Below are positions 17,910 to 25,874 of a stretch of DNA of 64,000 bases, piece by piece (positions within the stretch are counted from its first letter, which is position 1; each line of letters begins with the position of its first letter). The stretch spans positions 372,001 to 436,000 of the forward strand of contig NZ_QRBE01000001.1 of NCBI RefSeq assembly GCF_003363155.1, read 5' to 3'. A program made the translations under genes and the position numbers. The notes beneath the pieces were generated by a model. It was given only the letters and a program-made list of their open reading frames with translations, ran no database searches and was not told where the DNA came from. Source of the stretch: Dyella monticola (GTDB lineage Bacteria; Pseudomonadota; Gammaproteobacteria; Xanthomonadales; Rhodanobacteraceae).

Positions 17910-18554
17910 ATGAAAAGCCTACGCGCCCTGGTGTTGCTACTGCTGGTCTTCACGCTTAGCGGTTGCGGCTATAACTCGATCCAGAAGCAGGATGAAGCGG
18001 TCAAGGCGCAATGGTCTGAGGTGCTCAATCAGTATCAGCGTCGCGCCGATCTCGTGCCCAACCTGGTCAACACGGTGAAAGGCTATGCCGCGCACGAGCA
18101 AACGATTTTCACCGAAGTGGCGCAGGCGCGTTCGCGCGTAGGCAGCATCCAGATTACGCCTGAGCTGGCGAACGATCCCGCTGCGCTGGCCAAGTTCCAG
18201 GCCGCACAGGGGCAGCTTACCGGCGCGTTGTCGCGATTGATGGCGGTCAGCGAGAACTATCCGAACCTGAAAGCCGATGGCGTGTTTCAGAATCTTCAAG
18301 CGCAATTGGAAGGTACTGAGAACCGTATCGCGGTCGCGCGTAATCGCTACATCCAGGCGGTGCAGCAGTACAACTCGATGATCCGCACCTTCCCCAACAA
18401 TCTCACCGCCAAGATGTTCGGCTACCAGGTGAAGCCCAATTTCTCGGTGGAGAACGAGAAGGCGATTTCCGCGGCACCGACCGTGGATTTCAGCGGCGCG
18501 ACGCCGTCCGGACAAGCGCCGCCCACCCCGGCCCCCGCTTCGTCGGCGCATTGA
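17910..18554 (+). CDS. lemA: LemA family lipoprotein
   Basis: 214 residues. An N-terminal signal ends in the lipobox LSGC (Cys near residue 19), so it is probably a lipoprotein. The LemA domain (about 25-190) is a long antiparallel helical bundle with the typical RRADLVPNLVNTVKGYAAHE motif and the later NRYIQAVQQYN and FGYQ segments. The ATG at 17910 follows AAAGGAG. It is one base from the next gene and heads a three-gene cluster with two TPM-domain proteins, a common partnership. The biochemical role of LemA is not settled. Confidence 0.88.
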   Translation: MKSLRALVLLLLVFTLSGCGYNSIQKQDEAVKAQWSEVLNQYQRRADLVPNLVNTVKGYAAHEQTIFTEVAQARSRVGSIQITPELANDPAALAKFQAAQGQLTGALSRLMAVSENYPNLKADGVFQNLQAQLEGTENRIAVARNRYIQAVQQYNSMIRTFPNNLTAKMFGYQVKPNFSVENEKAISAAPTVDFSGATPSGQAPPTPAPASSAH

Positions 18555-18555
18555 T

Positions 18556-19446
18556 ATGACGCGGCGCTGGGTGCGCCTTTGGATGATCCTGGCGATGGCG
18601 TTGCTGTCGCCTTGGACGGTGCACGCCGACGATCAACCGGCTGTGCCCACGCTGACGCGCCACGTTACCGATCTTACCGGTACGTTGACGGCGCAGCAGA
18701 TCGATCAGCTCGACACGCAACTGATCAATCTGGAGAAGCAGAAAGGCGCGCAACTGGTCGTGCTGATGATCGGCAGCACGCAGCCGGATGACATCGACGA
18801 TTATTCGCTGCGCGTGGCAGAAGCGAACAAACTCGGGCGCAAGGCCGTGGACGACGGCGTGTTGCTGTTCATCGCCAAGAACGATCGTCAAGTTCGCATC
18901 GAGGTCGGTTATGGCCTGGAAGGTGCCATTCCTGACGCCGCCGCGGCGCGCATCATCCGCGAATACATCGCGCCGAAATTCCGCAACAACGATTACTTCG
19001 GCGGTATCAGCGATGCCGTCGGTGCGCTTACGCAACTCGTTAACGGGGAGCCCTTGCCTCCGCCGGTGCACGGTAATGAAGTGGGGCGCCATGGCCCGGA
19101 CCTGCAGGGCGTTTTTTTCCTCGGCATATTTGTGCTGATCATGATGCGCGGTGTGTTCGGGCGCTTGCCAGCACTGGTGCGTGCGCCGTTAGGCGGATTC
19201 GTGGTGGGCGGTGTGCTGTGGCTGATGGCATCGCTCGGCATCGGCATTTTCGGAGCGCTGATCGGCGGCTTGTTCATGCTGCTCCCCGCTGGCGCGGGCC
19301 GCTCGATCGGCGGTGGCGGGTGGGGTGGCTTCGGCGGCTGGGGCGGTGGTGGCGGTTTCGGCGGCGGCGGCTTCGGTGGTGGAGGCGGCGGCTTCAGTGG
19401 CGGCGGCGGCAGTTTTGGTGGCGGCGGCGCTTCGGGGAGCTGGTGA
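18556..19446 (+). CDS. TPM-domain protein, YgcG type, with Gly-rich tail
   Basis: 296 residues. A Sec signal peptide (about 1-24) precedes a TPM domain (about 32-170) with VTDLTGTLTAQQIDQLD, KGAQLVVLMIGST and the DDGVLLFIAKNDRQVRIEVGYGLEG core. Two hydrophobic segments (about 190-205 and 215-250) and a 45-residue Gly/Ser-rich tail follow, the standard YgcG layout. It begins one base after the lemA stop (TGATATG) and is itself followed one base later by the next gene, so all three are cotranscribed and probably coupled. It is membrane-anchored with the TPM domain outside the cytoplasm. Confidence 0.87.
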   Translation: MTRRWVRLWMILAMALLSPWTVHADDQPAVPTLTRHVTDLTGTLTAQQIDQLDTQLINLEKQKGAQLVVLMIGSTQPDDIDDYSLRVAEANKLGRKAVDDGVLLFIAKNDRQVRIEVGYGLEGAIPDAAAARIIREYIAPKFRNNDYFGGISDAVGALTQLVNGEPLPPPVHGNEVGRHGPDLQGVFFLGIFVLIMMRGVFGRLPALVRAPLGGFVVGGVLWLMASLGIGIFGALIGGLFMLLPAGAGRSIGGGGWGGFGGWGGGGGFGGGGFGGGGGGFSGGGGSFGGGGASGSW

Positions 19447-19447
19447 T

Positions 19448-19954
19448 ATGCCTTCACGCAGTCAACGACTCATCGCGAATCTGTTGGAGGGCTGGTTTCA
19501 ACTCCATCGTCGGTTCCCGCCCGAACTGCTGGATGACATGACCGCTGCCATCGAGGACGGCGAGCGTACGCATCTGGGCGAGGTTCGTTTTGCGATCGAA
19601 TCGCGCCTTCCGTTGTCGGCCGTCTGGGCGGGCCTGGATGCCAGCACACGTGCGCGGCAGGTTTTCGGTCAGCTTGGCGTGTGGGATACAGAACACAACT
19701 GCGGCGTGCTGATTTACGTGCTGATGTCCGAACACCACATCGAGATCGTTGCCGATCGCGGCATCGCGCGGCGTGTGAAGGTGCATGAGTGGATGTCGAT
19801 CTGCAACGGTATGCGGGAACAATTTACGGCGGGCCAGTGGCGCGCAGGTGTGCTGCATGGCATTACGCAAGTGCATGCATTGTTGGCGAAACACTTTCCC
19901 AGCCACGGGCGGTCGCGGCCGGATGAGCTGCCGGATCGGCCGGTGTTGCTTTGA
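19448..19954 (+). CDS. Soluble TPM-domain protein
   Basis: 168 residues, beginning at the ATG at 19448 one base after the stop of the upstream TPM gene. It carries a second TPM domain (about 20-150) with RTHLGEVRFAIES, VLIYVLMSEHHIEIVADRGI and GMREQFTAG. It has neither signal peptide nor membrane helix, so the product should be cytoplasmic, unlike the periplasmic domain of its neighbour. The lemA plus two TPM genes arrangement occurs in many Proteobacteria. Its role is unknown. Confidence 0.82.
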   Translation: MPSRSQRLIANLLEGWFQLHRRFPPELLDDMTAAIEDGERTHLGEVRFAIESRLPLSAVWAGLDASTRARQVFGQLGVWDTEHNCGVLIYVLMSEHHIEIVADRGIARRVKVHEWMSICNGMREQFTAGQWRAGVLHGITQVHALLAKHFPSHGRSRPDELPDRPVLL

Positions 19955-20031
19955 GTTTCGCATCCGCGGACTAATTTGAATTTTCCGTTGGCCATGATGG
20001 GCAGCCGGATGCGAGCAAAGCTCGCCTCGAT

Positions 20032-20064
20032 CTCACCCTAACCCTCCCCTGCAAGCAGTGGAGG
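20032..20064. repeat. Family A repeat, reverse orientation
   Basis: CTCACCCTAACCCTCCCCTGC followed by an imperfect right arm GCAGTGGAGG, between convergent genes ending at 19954 (+) and 20098 (-). It is probably a shared transcript-end structure. Confidence 0.6.
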
Positions 20065-20097
20065 CGATTACATCTCGCGGTTGATGCGGGCAAGTCG

Positions 20098-20673
20098 TTA
20101 TTCGAGCGCTGCGGCACAAGGGGCGTCAGTGCTTTTCCCTTGCTCGCCTCTTACGCGCCCTACACGGGTAATGACGACGAGCAGCACGCGTTGCGGATCG
20201 TCCTTCACGCAAAAGGACAGCGTGGCAAAGGTATTGACGGCTGTTCCATCTGGACCAAACCAAATATATTTCTTCCCGCTGTTGCTGGTGATGACGAGCC
20301 TGTCGTGATATCCACGGCCCGCATAGCGCGGCGGGCCAACTAGCTGACCGGCACGTGCCGGATCCGCACGGCCGATCAGCCAGCCCTGATTCCATGTGTC
20401 CTCGCCGCTGCAGGTGTGCGCGTCGCGGGTTGCGCAAAAGATCATGCGTGCTTGCTCGTTCACGGCCACGCTGCGGGCATGTTGAAGTGCCGCAATGTAA
20501 TCGGATTGCGCCACGCGCAGTTCGTGGCTCTGCGCCAACCTGTGGAAAGCTGGCACCGCCATCGCCATTGCTACGGCGAGCACCGCGAGCGTCGCGATCT
20601 GCTCCACTAACCCAAACCCTTGGTGGCTGCCCCACGCGGCCTTGCTGACGTAATCTGGCTTCATCCAGCCCAT
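20098..20673 (-). CDS. Type IV prepilin-like protein (GspH/FimT family)
   Basis: 191 residues. A short leader ends with the prepilin peptidase site G/FGLVEQ, with Glu at +5 of the mature protein, and then a hydrophobic helix (IATLAVLAVAMAMAVPAF). The remaining 150 residues resemble the GspH/FimT globular domain, including LQHARSVAVNEQARMIFCA and GWLIGRAD. The start is the ATG at 20673 with GAGG seven bases before it. No other pilus or secretion genes are nearby, so it is an orphan minor pilin that would depend on a PilD and assembly system encoded elsewhere. Confidence 0.8.
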   Translation of the reverse strand: MGWMKPDYVSKAAWGSHQGFGLVEQIATLAVLAVAMAMAVPAFHRLAQSHELRVAQSDYIAALQHARSVAVNEQARMIFCATRDAHTCSGEDTWNQGWLIGRADPARAGQLVGPPRYAGRGYHDRLVITSNSGKKYIWFGPDGTAVNTFATLSFCVKDDPQRVLLVVITRVGRVRGEQGKSTDAPCAAALE

Positions 20674-20731
20674 GCTAGGCCTCAAATTCAGCGAGCCAAG
20701 CGGTCTGAGGGCGGGGCGGCGTCGGGTACTG

Positions 20732-20748
20732 CTGACAGGCTCTGTCAG
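20732..20748. promoter_or_regulatory. Perfect palindrome CTGACAG-GCT-CTGTCAG upstream of uvrB
   Basis: Seven-base arms at 20732-20738 and 20742-20748, 39 bp before the uvrB ATG and just upstream of a possible -10 (TTTAAAAT, about 20758-20765). The half-sites contain ACAG/CTGT as LexA boxes do, but the order and spacing do not match the E. coli CTGT-N8-ACAG consensus. I call it a candidate operator, not a LexA box. Confidence 0.4.
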
Positions 20749-20786
20749 TACATGGCATTTAAAATGCGTCCAAACGCCCGCAAAGT

Positions 20787-22823
20787 ATGCCCATGACCGA
20801 TCGTGACCGTTTCGAACTCGTTTCCGACTACAAGCCCGCCGGCGACCAGCCTGACGCGATCAAGCGCCTGGTGGAAGGCTTTGAATCCGGCCTGGCAGGG
20901 CAGACGCTGCTGGGGGTGACGGGTTCGGGCAAGACCTTCACCATTGCCAATGTGGTAGCACAGGTTCAGCGCCCTACGATCGTGCTCGCGCCGAACAAGA
21001 CGCTGGCGGCGCAGCTCTATGGCGAATTCAAGGAATTCTTCCCGCACAACGCGGTGGAATACTTTGTCAGCTATTACGACTACTACCAGCCCGAAGCCTA
21101 CGTGGTGGCGTCGGACACCTATATCGAAAAGGATGCCTCGATCAACGATCACATCGAGCAGATGCGGCTGGCCGCCACCAAGGCGCTGCTCTCGCGCAAA
21201 GATGCGTTGATCGTCGCAACGGTTTCGGCCATCTATGGTTTGGGTGATCCGGAGGATTATCTTTCGCTCCGCCTGATCCTCGCGCGTGGCGAGCGTATCG
21301 ATCAGCGCGCCCTGATTCGCCAGCTCACGGAACTGCAATACACCCGCAACGAGATGGAACTGCGTCGCGGTACGTATCGCGTGCGCGGCGAAATCGTCGA
21401 CGTGTTTCCGGCCGAATCGGAGACCGAGGCGCTGCGCATCGAACTGTTCGATGGCGAAGTGGAAAATCTGTCGCTGTTCGACCCGCTCACTGGCGAGACG
21501 ATCCGCAAGGTGCCGCGTTACACCGTATATCCGCGTACTCACTACGCCAGCACGCGCGAAAGCGTGTTGAACGCGATCGAGACCATCAAGATCGAGCTGA
21601 AGGAACGCCTGGAGCTGCTCTATAAGGAAAATCGGCTGGTGGAAGCGCAGCGCCTGGATCAGCGCACGCGTTTCGATATCGAAATGATGGCCGAGGTGGG
21701 TTATTGCCAGGGCATCGAAAACTATTCGCGCCATCTAACGCGTCGCGCACCGGGCGAGCCGCCGCCGACCTTGTTCGATTACCTGCCGCCGGACGCGTTG
21801 CTGGTGATCGACGAATCGCACGTCACCGTGCCGCAGCTCGGCGCCATGTACAAGGGTGACCGCTCACGCAAAGAGACGCTGGTGGAATTCGGTTTCCGTC
21901 TACCCTCGGCGATGGACAACCGCCCGCTACGTTTCGAGGAGTTCGAGCGTCGCGCGCCACGCTCCATTTATGTTTCCGCTACACCCAGGGCGTACGAGCT
22001 GGAAAAATCCGCTGATGCGGTCGTGGAACTGGTGGTGCGTCCCACCGGTCTGGTCGATCCCGAGGTGGAAGTGCGGCCGGTGCGCACGCAGGTGGACGAT
22101 TTGCTCGGCGAAGCAAAAAAGCGCATCGCCATGGGCGATCGCGTACTGGTCACCACGCTCACCAAGCGCATGGCAGAAAATCTCACCGAATACCTGAGCG
22201 AACACGATATCAAAGTGCGCTATCTCCACTCGGATATCGAAACGGTGGAGCGCGTGGAGATCATCCGCGACCTGCGCCTGGGCGAGTTCGACGTATTGGT
22301 GGGTATCAACCTGCTGCGTGAGGGTCTGGACATGCCCGAGGTGTCGCTGGTCGCGATTCTTGATGCCGACAAGGAAGGCTTCCTGCGTTCTACCGGCTCG
22401 CTGATTCAGACCGTTGGGCGCGCGGCGCGCAATGTGCGTGGCAAGGCGATCCTCTATGGCGACGAAGTGACACGCTCCATGCAGGCGGCGATCGAGGAAA
22501 CCAACCGCCGCCGCGAAAAGCAGGTCGCGTGGAACCAGGCGCATGGCATCACCCCACAATCGGTGGTGCGCCGCATTGCCGACATCATGGAAGGCGCGCG
22601 CAGCGACGTGCCGGGCAGGGCGCGCGGCAAGGCTGGACGTGGCCGCGCCACCGCCGTGGCCGAACAGGCCGCCGACTATGCGAACCTGAACGCCGATCAG
22701 GCCGCGACGCTGATCAAGCGGCTGGAGGCCGATATGCGCAAGCATGCCGAAAACCTGGAGTTCGAAGAAGCCGCCCGCTTGCGCGACAAAATCCACCAGC
22801 TCCGTGAGCGGGCCACACGTTAG
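20787..22823 (+). CDS. uvrB: Excinuclease ABC subunit B
   Basis: A 678-residue nucleotide-excision-repair helicase. Walker A is GVTGSGKT at 43-50. The damage-verifying beta-hairpin has the [11 protein letters not shown] segment. Walker B-like VIDESH and helicase motifs V and VI ([23 protein letters not shown]) are present. The C-terminal UVR domain (about 635-675, [22 protein letters not shown]) binds UvrC. The length is normal. The start may be either ATG 20787 or 20793. It works with UvrA in the cytoplasm on damaged DNA. A palindrome and possible promoter lie just upstream. Confidence 0.97.
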   Translation: MPMTDRDRFELVSDYKPAGDQPDAIKRLVEGFESGLAGQTLLGVTGSGKTFTIANVVAQVQRPTIVLAPNKTLAAQLYGEFKEFFPHNAVEYFVSYYDYYQPEAYVVASDTYIEKDASINDHIEQMRLAATKALLSRKDALIVATVSAIYGLGDPEDYLSLRLILARGERIDQRALIRQLTELQYTRNEMELRRGTYRVRGEIVDVFPAESETEALRIELFDGEVENLSLFDPLTGETIRKVPRYTVYPRTHYASTRESVLNAIETIKIELKERLELLYKENRLVEAQRLDQRTRFDIEMMAEVGYCQGIENYSRHLTRRAPGEPPPTLFDYLPPDALLVIDESHVTVPQLGAMYKGDRSRKETLVEFGFRLPSAMDNRPLRFEEFERRAPRSIYVSATPRAYELEKSADAVVELVVRPTGLVDPEVEVRPVRTQVDDLLGEAKKRIAMGDRVLVTTLTKRMAENLTEYLSEHDIKVRYLHSDIETVERVEIIRDLRLGEFDVLVGINLLREGLDMPEVSLVAILDADKEGFLRSTGSLIQTVGRAARNVRGKAILYGDEVTRSMQAAIEETNRRREKQVAWNQAHGITPQSVVRRIADIMEGARSDVPGRARGKAGRGRATAVAEQAADYANLNADQAATLIKRLEADMRKHAENLEFEEAARLRDKIHQLRERATR

Positions 22824-22834
22824 GCAGCACTTGT

Positions 22835-22870
22835 CTCCCTCCCCTGCCTGCAGGGGGGGCAGGGGAGGGA
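22835..22870. repeat. Family A repeat after uvrB
   Basis: CTCCCTCCCCTGC then GCAGG..GCAGGGGAGGG: a palindrome with a partly duplicated centre, 12 bp after the uvrB stop. Confidence 0.65.
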
Positions 22871-22911
22871 TTGCCGGAGCTCGCCGTAACCCTGTGCTTT
22901 ACAGTCAAACC

Positions 22912-22940
22912 TTTTCAGCCCCCATCCGTTCCCGTATACT
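22912..22940 (+). promoter_or_regulatory. Promoter of tRNA-Val
   Basis: TTTTCA at 22912-22917, a 17-bp spacer, and TATACT at 22935-22940, placing the transcription start a few bases before the mature tRNA 5' end at 22952. Confidence 0.6.
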
Positions 22941-22951
22941 GCACGGCTCTT

Positions 22952-23026
22952 GGGCGGTTAGCTCAGCGGTAGAGCACTTCCTTGACATGGAAGGGGTCAC
23001 AAGTTCGATCCTTGTACCGCCCACCA
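22952..23026 (+). tRNA. tRNA-Val (anticodon GAC)
   Basis: A 75-nt cloverleaf. The acceptor stem GGGCGGT/ACCGCCC is perfect, the D-arm is TAGCTCAGC..GAGCA, the anticodon stem is CTTCC/GGAAG with loop TTGACAT (anticodon 22984-22986 = GAC, reading GUC/GUU valine codons), the T-arm contains GTTCGATCC, and discriminator A and CCA are encoded. It is followed by a bidirectional terminator. Confidence 0.97.
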
Positions 23027-23062
23027 ATTCAGCGCATTGATCCGCAGTACGCGGGGCGATGC

Positions 23063-23110
23063 AAAAAAAACGAAAAGCCACGCCTTTCAAAGCGTGGCTT
23101 TTTTGTTTTT
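23063..23110. terminator. Bidirectional intrinsic terminator
   Basis: AAAAGCCACGC (23073-23083), an 8-base loop, then GCGTGGCTTTT (23092-23102). A T-rich run lies to the right and an A-run to the left (23063-23070), so it can end the tRNA-Val transcript on the plus strand and the gene ending at 23118 on the minus strand. Confidence 0.88.
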
Positions 23111-23117
23111 GGTATCA

Positions 23118-23849
23118 CTATTGCTTGCGCTGCAGCGCGCTGATCACCTTGCCATGGGCATCGAGCATTTCCAGCGAGGGGGTTCCGTCGGATGCCACCT
23201 TCATGAGGATGCGCGGTTTGCCGGTGGTGTCGTTCAGGCCGAGCATCACGCTGTTGTCGCCGCTGCCGTCCAGGCCTCTTCCGAGCACGAGCCGCGTAAC
23301 AGGCCGTCCGTGCTTGGCGAGAAACGCGTCGAGGGCTTTTTGTTGCTGATCCTTAGGCAGGCCTTTGGTCGAGTCGAGCAGTTGGATCAGCTCAAGAATG
23401 GAGTAGTCCGGATAATCGGTGATTTTGAATTGCGTCGATCTGTCATTGCCGTCCTGGGTCGACTCGAGGGCTAGCGTCTGATCTTGTTCGTAGGCATCGA
23501 AGGACAAATGGCCGGATGAACGCTTGGTGCCATCTCCGGTTTTCTCGCCGCCGAAAATCAGGCCGCCGTTTTCGGTGCCTTCGTCGTTGTAGAAAATCAT
23601 CCCCGCGGATTTGCGGTCGGGGTGCGGGTATTCCTTGCCCTTGATGAGGATGCCTGGGGCTCGTGCCGCGTCGGAAATGATGAGGCGTACCGTGCCATCC
23701 GGTTCACGCAAGTTGATGCGTTGTACATCGAGCTCTTCCACCGAGAGCTTTTGCGTGGGACGTGCAAAGCCATAGATCGTGCTCGTTGCAACGATGGCGG
23801 TAAGCACGGTTGCATAGATGATCAGGAACCGCTCGCCAATCTTTCGCAT
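23118..23849 (-). CDS. Conserved hypothetical protein, single N-terminal membrane anchor
   Basis: 243 residues. A hydrophobic helix at about 8-28 (FLIIYATVLTAIVATSTIYGF) is either an anchor or an uncleaved signal. A soluble, mostly beta domain follows, with two similar blocks: INLREPDGTVRLIISD near the start and GLNDTTGKPRILMKVASDG near the end, suggesting an internal duplication around a bare strand-turn-strand motif. I do not recognise a named domain. It shares a bidirectional terminator with tRNA-Val. Confidence 0.65.
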   Translation of the reverse strand: MRKIGERFLIIYATVLTAIVATSTIYGFARPTQKLSVEELDVQRINLREPDGTVRLIISDAARAPGILIKGKEYPHPDRKSAGMIFYNDEGTENGGLIFGGEKTGDGTKRSSGHLSFDAYEQDQTLALESTQDGNDRSTQFKITDYPDYSILELIQLLDSTKGLPKDQQQKALDAFLAKHGRPVTRLVLGRGLDGSGDNSVMLGLNDTTGKPRILMKVASDGTPSLEMLDAHGKVISALQRKQ

Positions 23850-23891
23850 AGTTCACCTCGGGTGATGGAGTAGTTGATGTCATCAGGGCGA

Positions 23892-23921
23892 GACGTCATT
23901 TCGGCGAAGGCCGGAGTGACG
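23892..23921. repeat. Family B repeat, degenerate copy
   Basis: GTCATTTCGGCGAAGGCCGGAGTGAC, an imperfect version of the family B palindrome, upstream of the hypothetical gene start. Confidence 0.5.
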
Positions 23922-24046
23922 ATGAGGAAAATCCATTTCGGGAAGATATACAAATAATTGCGCTATGCGGCCCATGGCCGCAATCACTGACGCAAACGCC
24001 CAATCCACGTACCATCACGCACGTCATCCCATCGCGCGGAGCCCCC

Positions 24047-24493
24047 ATGACCTATCTGTGGATCAAAAGCCTGCATGTCCTGTTTGTGATGGCATGGATC
24101 GCCGCGGTGTTCTATCTGCCCAGGATCGTGGTGAATATCGCCGAGGCGGGCAGTGAGCCGGCTGTCAAGGCTCGTCTCGAGTTGATGGGCCTGCGCCTGT
24201 ATCGGTTCGGCCACATGATGTTTGGCATCGCCTTTCTGTTCGGCCTCACGCTTTGGCTGGGGTCGCACGTTTTTCCGAACGTGTTGCCGCAGTGGGGGAG
24301 ACTGGGGTGGCTGCATGCAAAGCTCGGTCTGGTTGCGCTCCTGCTGATCTATTACGTATGGAGCGGTCGCCTGATAAAGCGCAGCATGAAGGGTGGCGTG
24401 TTGCCTCCGGCGCGTACGTTGCGCTTGCTCAATGAGCTGCCGGTACTGCTGCTGCTTGGCGTGATCTTTTTGGCGATCGCCAAGCCGTTTTGA
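24047..24493 (+). CDS. hemJ: HemJ / UPF0093-like membrane protein (putative protoporphyrinogen IX oxidase)
   Basis: A 148-residue inner-membrane protein with four transmembrane helices. Family hallmarks are KSLHVLFVMAWIAAVFYLPRI at the N-terminus with the conserved His10, YRFGHMMFG, WLHAKLGLV with the conserved His/Lys pair, and the C-terminal LRLLNELPVLLLL. HemJ-type proteins oxidise protoporphyrinogen IX to protoporphyrin IX in bacteria lacking HemG and HemY. Assignment to HemJ rather than a CopD-like relative rests on these motifs. No heme genes are adjacent. Confidence 0.75.
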   Translation: MTYLWIKSLHVLFVMAWIAAVFYLPRIVVNIAEAGSEPAVKARLELMGLRLYRFGHMMFGIAFLFGLTLWLGSHVFPNVLPQWGRLGWLHAKLGLVALLLIYYVWSGRLIKRSMKGGVLPPARTLRLLNELPVLLLLGVIFLAIAKPF

Positions 24494-24530
24494 GAGGCCG
24501 CATTTTCGCGGAGCTTCTTAGTAGCGAATC

Positions 24531-24557
24531 GTCATTCCGGCCCTCGCCGGAATGAAG
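24531..24557. repeat. Family B repeat
   Basis: ATTCCGGC and GCCGGAAT form a perfect palindrome with a 4-base centre, flanked by GTC and GAAG, in the gap between the convergent hemJ-like and epimerase genes. Confidence 0.7.
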
Positions 24558-24594
24558 GTAAGGCGATATTTACTATCGGGCTAGAGAAAAGCAA

Positions 24595-25605
24595 TCAGGT
24601 GATATGGTGGTAGTCGCGATACCACTTCACGAACTTCGCCACGCCCTCTTCAATCGAGGTGTTCGGCGCATAACCCACATCGCGCCGCAGTGCAGAGACA
24701 TCCGCCCACGTATCCGGCACATCACCCGGTTGCATCGGTAGTAGGCGTTTTTCCACTGTGCGCCCGAGGTTTTGTTCCATCAGCTCGATAAAGCGCATGA
24801 GCTGCACCGGCTGATCGTTGCCGATGTTGTACAGGCGATAGGGAGCATGGGACGTGCCGGGGTTCGGTTGCGTCGGCTCGTAGGTCAGGTCGGGCTCGGC
24901 GATGTGGTCCAGCGTGCGGATCACACCCTCCACGATATCGTCAATGAACGTGAAGTCGCGACTGTGGTTGCCATGGTTGAACACATCCAGAGGCTCGCCG
25001 CGCACGATGCGATCGGCGAACAACATCGGCGACATGTCCGGGCGTCCCCACGGCCCATACACGGTGAAGAAGCGCAAGCCGGTAGTGGGCAGGCCATAGA
25101 GATGGCTGTAAGTGTGCGCCATCAGTTCGTTGGCCTTTTTCGTCGCAGCGTACAAGCTCACCGGATGATCCACGGCGTCCTCCACCGCGAACGGCAATTT
25201 GCGGTTTGCGCCATAGACGGAGCTGGACGAGGCGTAGACCAGGTGCTCAACCTTGTGATGCCGACAGGCTTCCAGGATGTTCACGAAACCGATCAGGTTG
25301 CTTTGCGCGTAAACGTGAGGGTTTTTCAGCGAATAGCGCACACCGGCCTGCGCGGCCAGGTTCACCACGCGTTGTGGCTGGAAGTCGTGAAACACCCTGT
25401 TCACCGCCTCGTCATCGGCAAGGTCGCCGCGCAGGTGGGTGTAGTTTGGATGCTTGGCGAAGCGTGCGAGGCGCGCCTCTTTCAGTGCCGGATCGTAGTA
25501 GTCGTTGTGATTGTCGATGCCATGCACTTGGTCGCCACGCGCCAAAAGACGTTCGGTGAGGGCGGCGCCAACGAAGCCGGCCGAGCCGGTGACGAGTACA
25601 CGCAT
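24595..25605 (-). CDS. NAD-dependent UDP-glucuronate 4-epimerase-like protein (extended SDR)
   Basis: 336 residues. An N-terminal Rossmann fold has the extended-SDR motif GSAGFVGAAL (7-16) and the NAD-ribose-binding Asp in IDNHNDYYDPALK. The catalytic triad segment is ASSSSVYG followed by YAATKKANE (Tyr-x3-Lys). The HNDYYDP and GLRFFTVYGPWGRPDM segments are typical of the CapI/GAE-type UDP-glucuronate 4-epimerases. It would supply UDP-galacturonate for surface polysaccharide or LPS, though no glycan genes are adjacent. It is divergent from thrS with about 290 bp between coding starts. Confidence 0.85.
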   Translation of the reverse strand: MRVLVTGSAGFVGAALTERLLARGDQVHGIDNHNDYYDPALKEARLARFAKHPNYTHLRGDLADDEAVNRVFHDFQPQRVVNLAAQAGVRYSLKNPHVYAQSNLIGFVNILEACRHHKVEHLVYASSSSVYGANRKLPFAVEDAVDHPVSLYAATKKANELMAHTYSHLYGLPTTGLRFFTVYGPWGRPDMSPMLFADRIVRGEPLDVFNHGNHSRDFTFIDDIVEGVIRTLDHIAEPDLTYEPTQPNPGTSHAPYRLYNIGNDQPVQLMRFIELMEQNLGRTVEKRLLPMQPGDVPDTWADVSALRRDVGYAPNTSIEEGVAKFVKWYRDYHHIT

Positions 25606-25702
25606 CGCAAGATCCTTGGGTTGCTGGTTAGGGGGCTCGTTGTCCCGGCTTTCGGCGGGTCGAGGGGTGGCAGATTGTAGTGGCTGCCCGGTGATGGCTG
25701 AA

Positions 25703-25731
25703 TTGACACAGCGGCCGCGCTAAACTAGCGT
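25703..25731 (+). promoter_or_regulatory. Probable thrS promoter
   Basis: A perfect TTGACA lies at 25703-25708. At a 17-bp spacer the -10 position reads TAGCGT (25726-25731), a weak match; TAAACT at 25721-25726 is a better hexamer but too close. The -35 is strong and the -10 assignment is uncertain. Confidence 0.5.
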
Positions 25732-25792
25732 TCGCTTCCCAACTTTAGTGAGCCAAGGTGGCCCGCGCCCAAGCGCTGGTCGAGTGTGCGAC

Positions 25793-25819
25793 ATGACAAC
25801 TACGAGCCTCCAGCGCTGA
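25793..25819 (+). CDS. thrS leader peptide (M-T-T-T-S-L-Q-R)
   Basis: An eight-codon open frame with ATG at 25793, three consecutive Thr codons using three different synonyms (ACA, ACT, ACG), and TGA at 25817-25819. The upstream ribosome-binding sequence is modest (GGTCGAG ending 8 nt before the ATG). The length, run of cognate codons, placement in front of a terminator/antiterminator pair, and the downstream gene being threonyl-tRNA synthetase all fit a regulatory leader peptide. It is not expected to have any function as a protein. Confidence 0.72.
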   Translation: MTTTSLQR

Positions 25820-25844
25820 TTTTCGCCACGCCTTGTGTTCATGC

Positions 25845-25874
25845 AAAAGGGCGCGTGGCGCCCTTTTTGTTTTC
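25845..25874 (+). terminator. Attenuator terminator in the thrS 5' leader
   Basis: AAAAGGGCGC (25845-25854), loop GTG, GCGCCCTTTT (25858-25867): a perfect 10-bp stem running into TTTTTGTTTT. It ends 16 nt before the thrS ATG. The nearest upstream gene is on the opposite strand, so this terminator can only act on the thrS leader transcript. Confidence 0.85.

Larger units (their letters stand above)
25772..25874 (+). promoter_or_regulatory. thrS leader: candidate threonine transcription attenuator
   Basis: Four structured segments surround a Thr-codon leader peptide. AGCGCTGG (25772-25779) pairs perfectly with CCAGCGCT (25810-25817). CGCCACGC (25824-25831) pairs perfectly with GCGTGGCG (25853-25860) as an antiterminator. 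The latter overlaps both arms of the terminator hairpin (25845-25854 with 25858-25867), so the two folds exclude each other. A ribosome stalled on the Thr codons leaves 25824-25831 free and lets the antiterminator form. A ribosome reaching the stop codon would cover that segment and favour termination. The mechanism is inferred from sequence alone. Confidence 0.75.

Noticed and set aside
20732-20748. Calling the uvrB palindrome a LexA box outright
   Set aside because: It lacks the CTGT-N8-ACAG order and spacing, and I cannot compare with the local lexA promoter.
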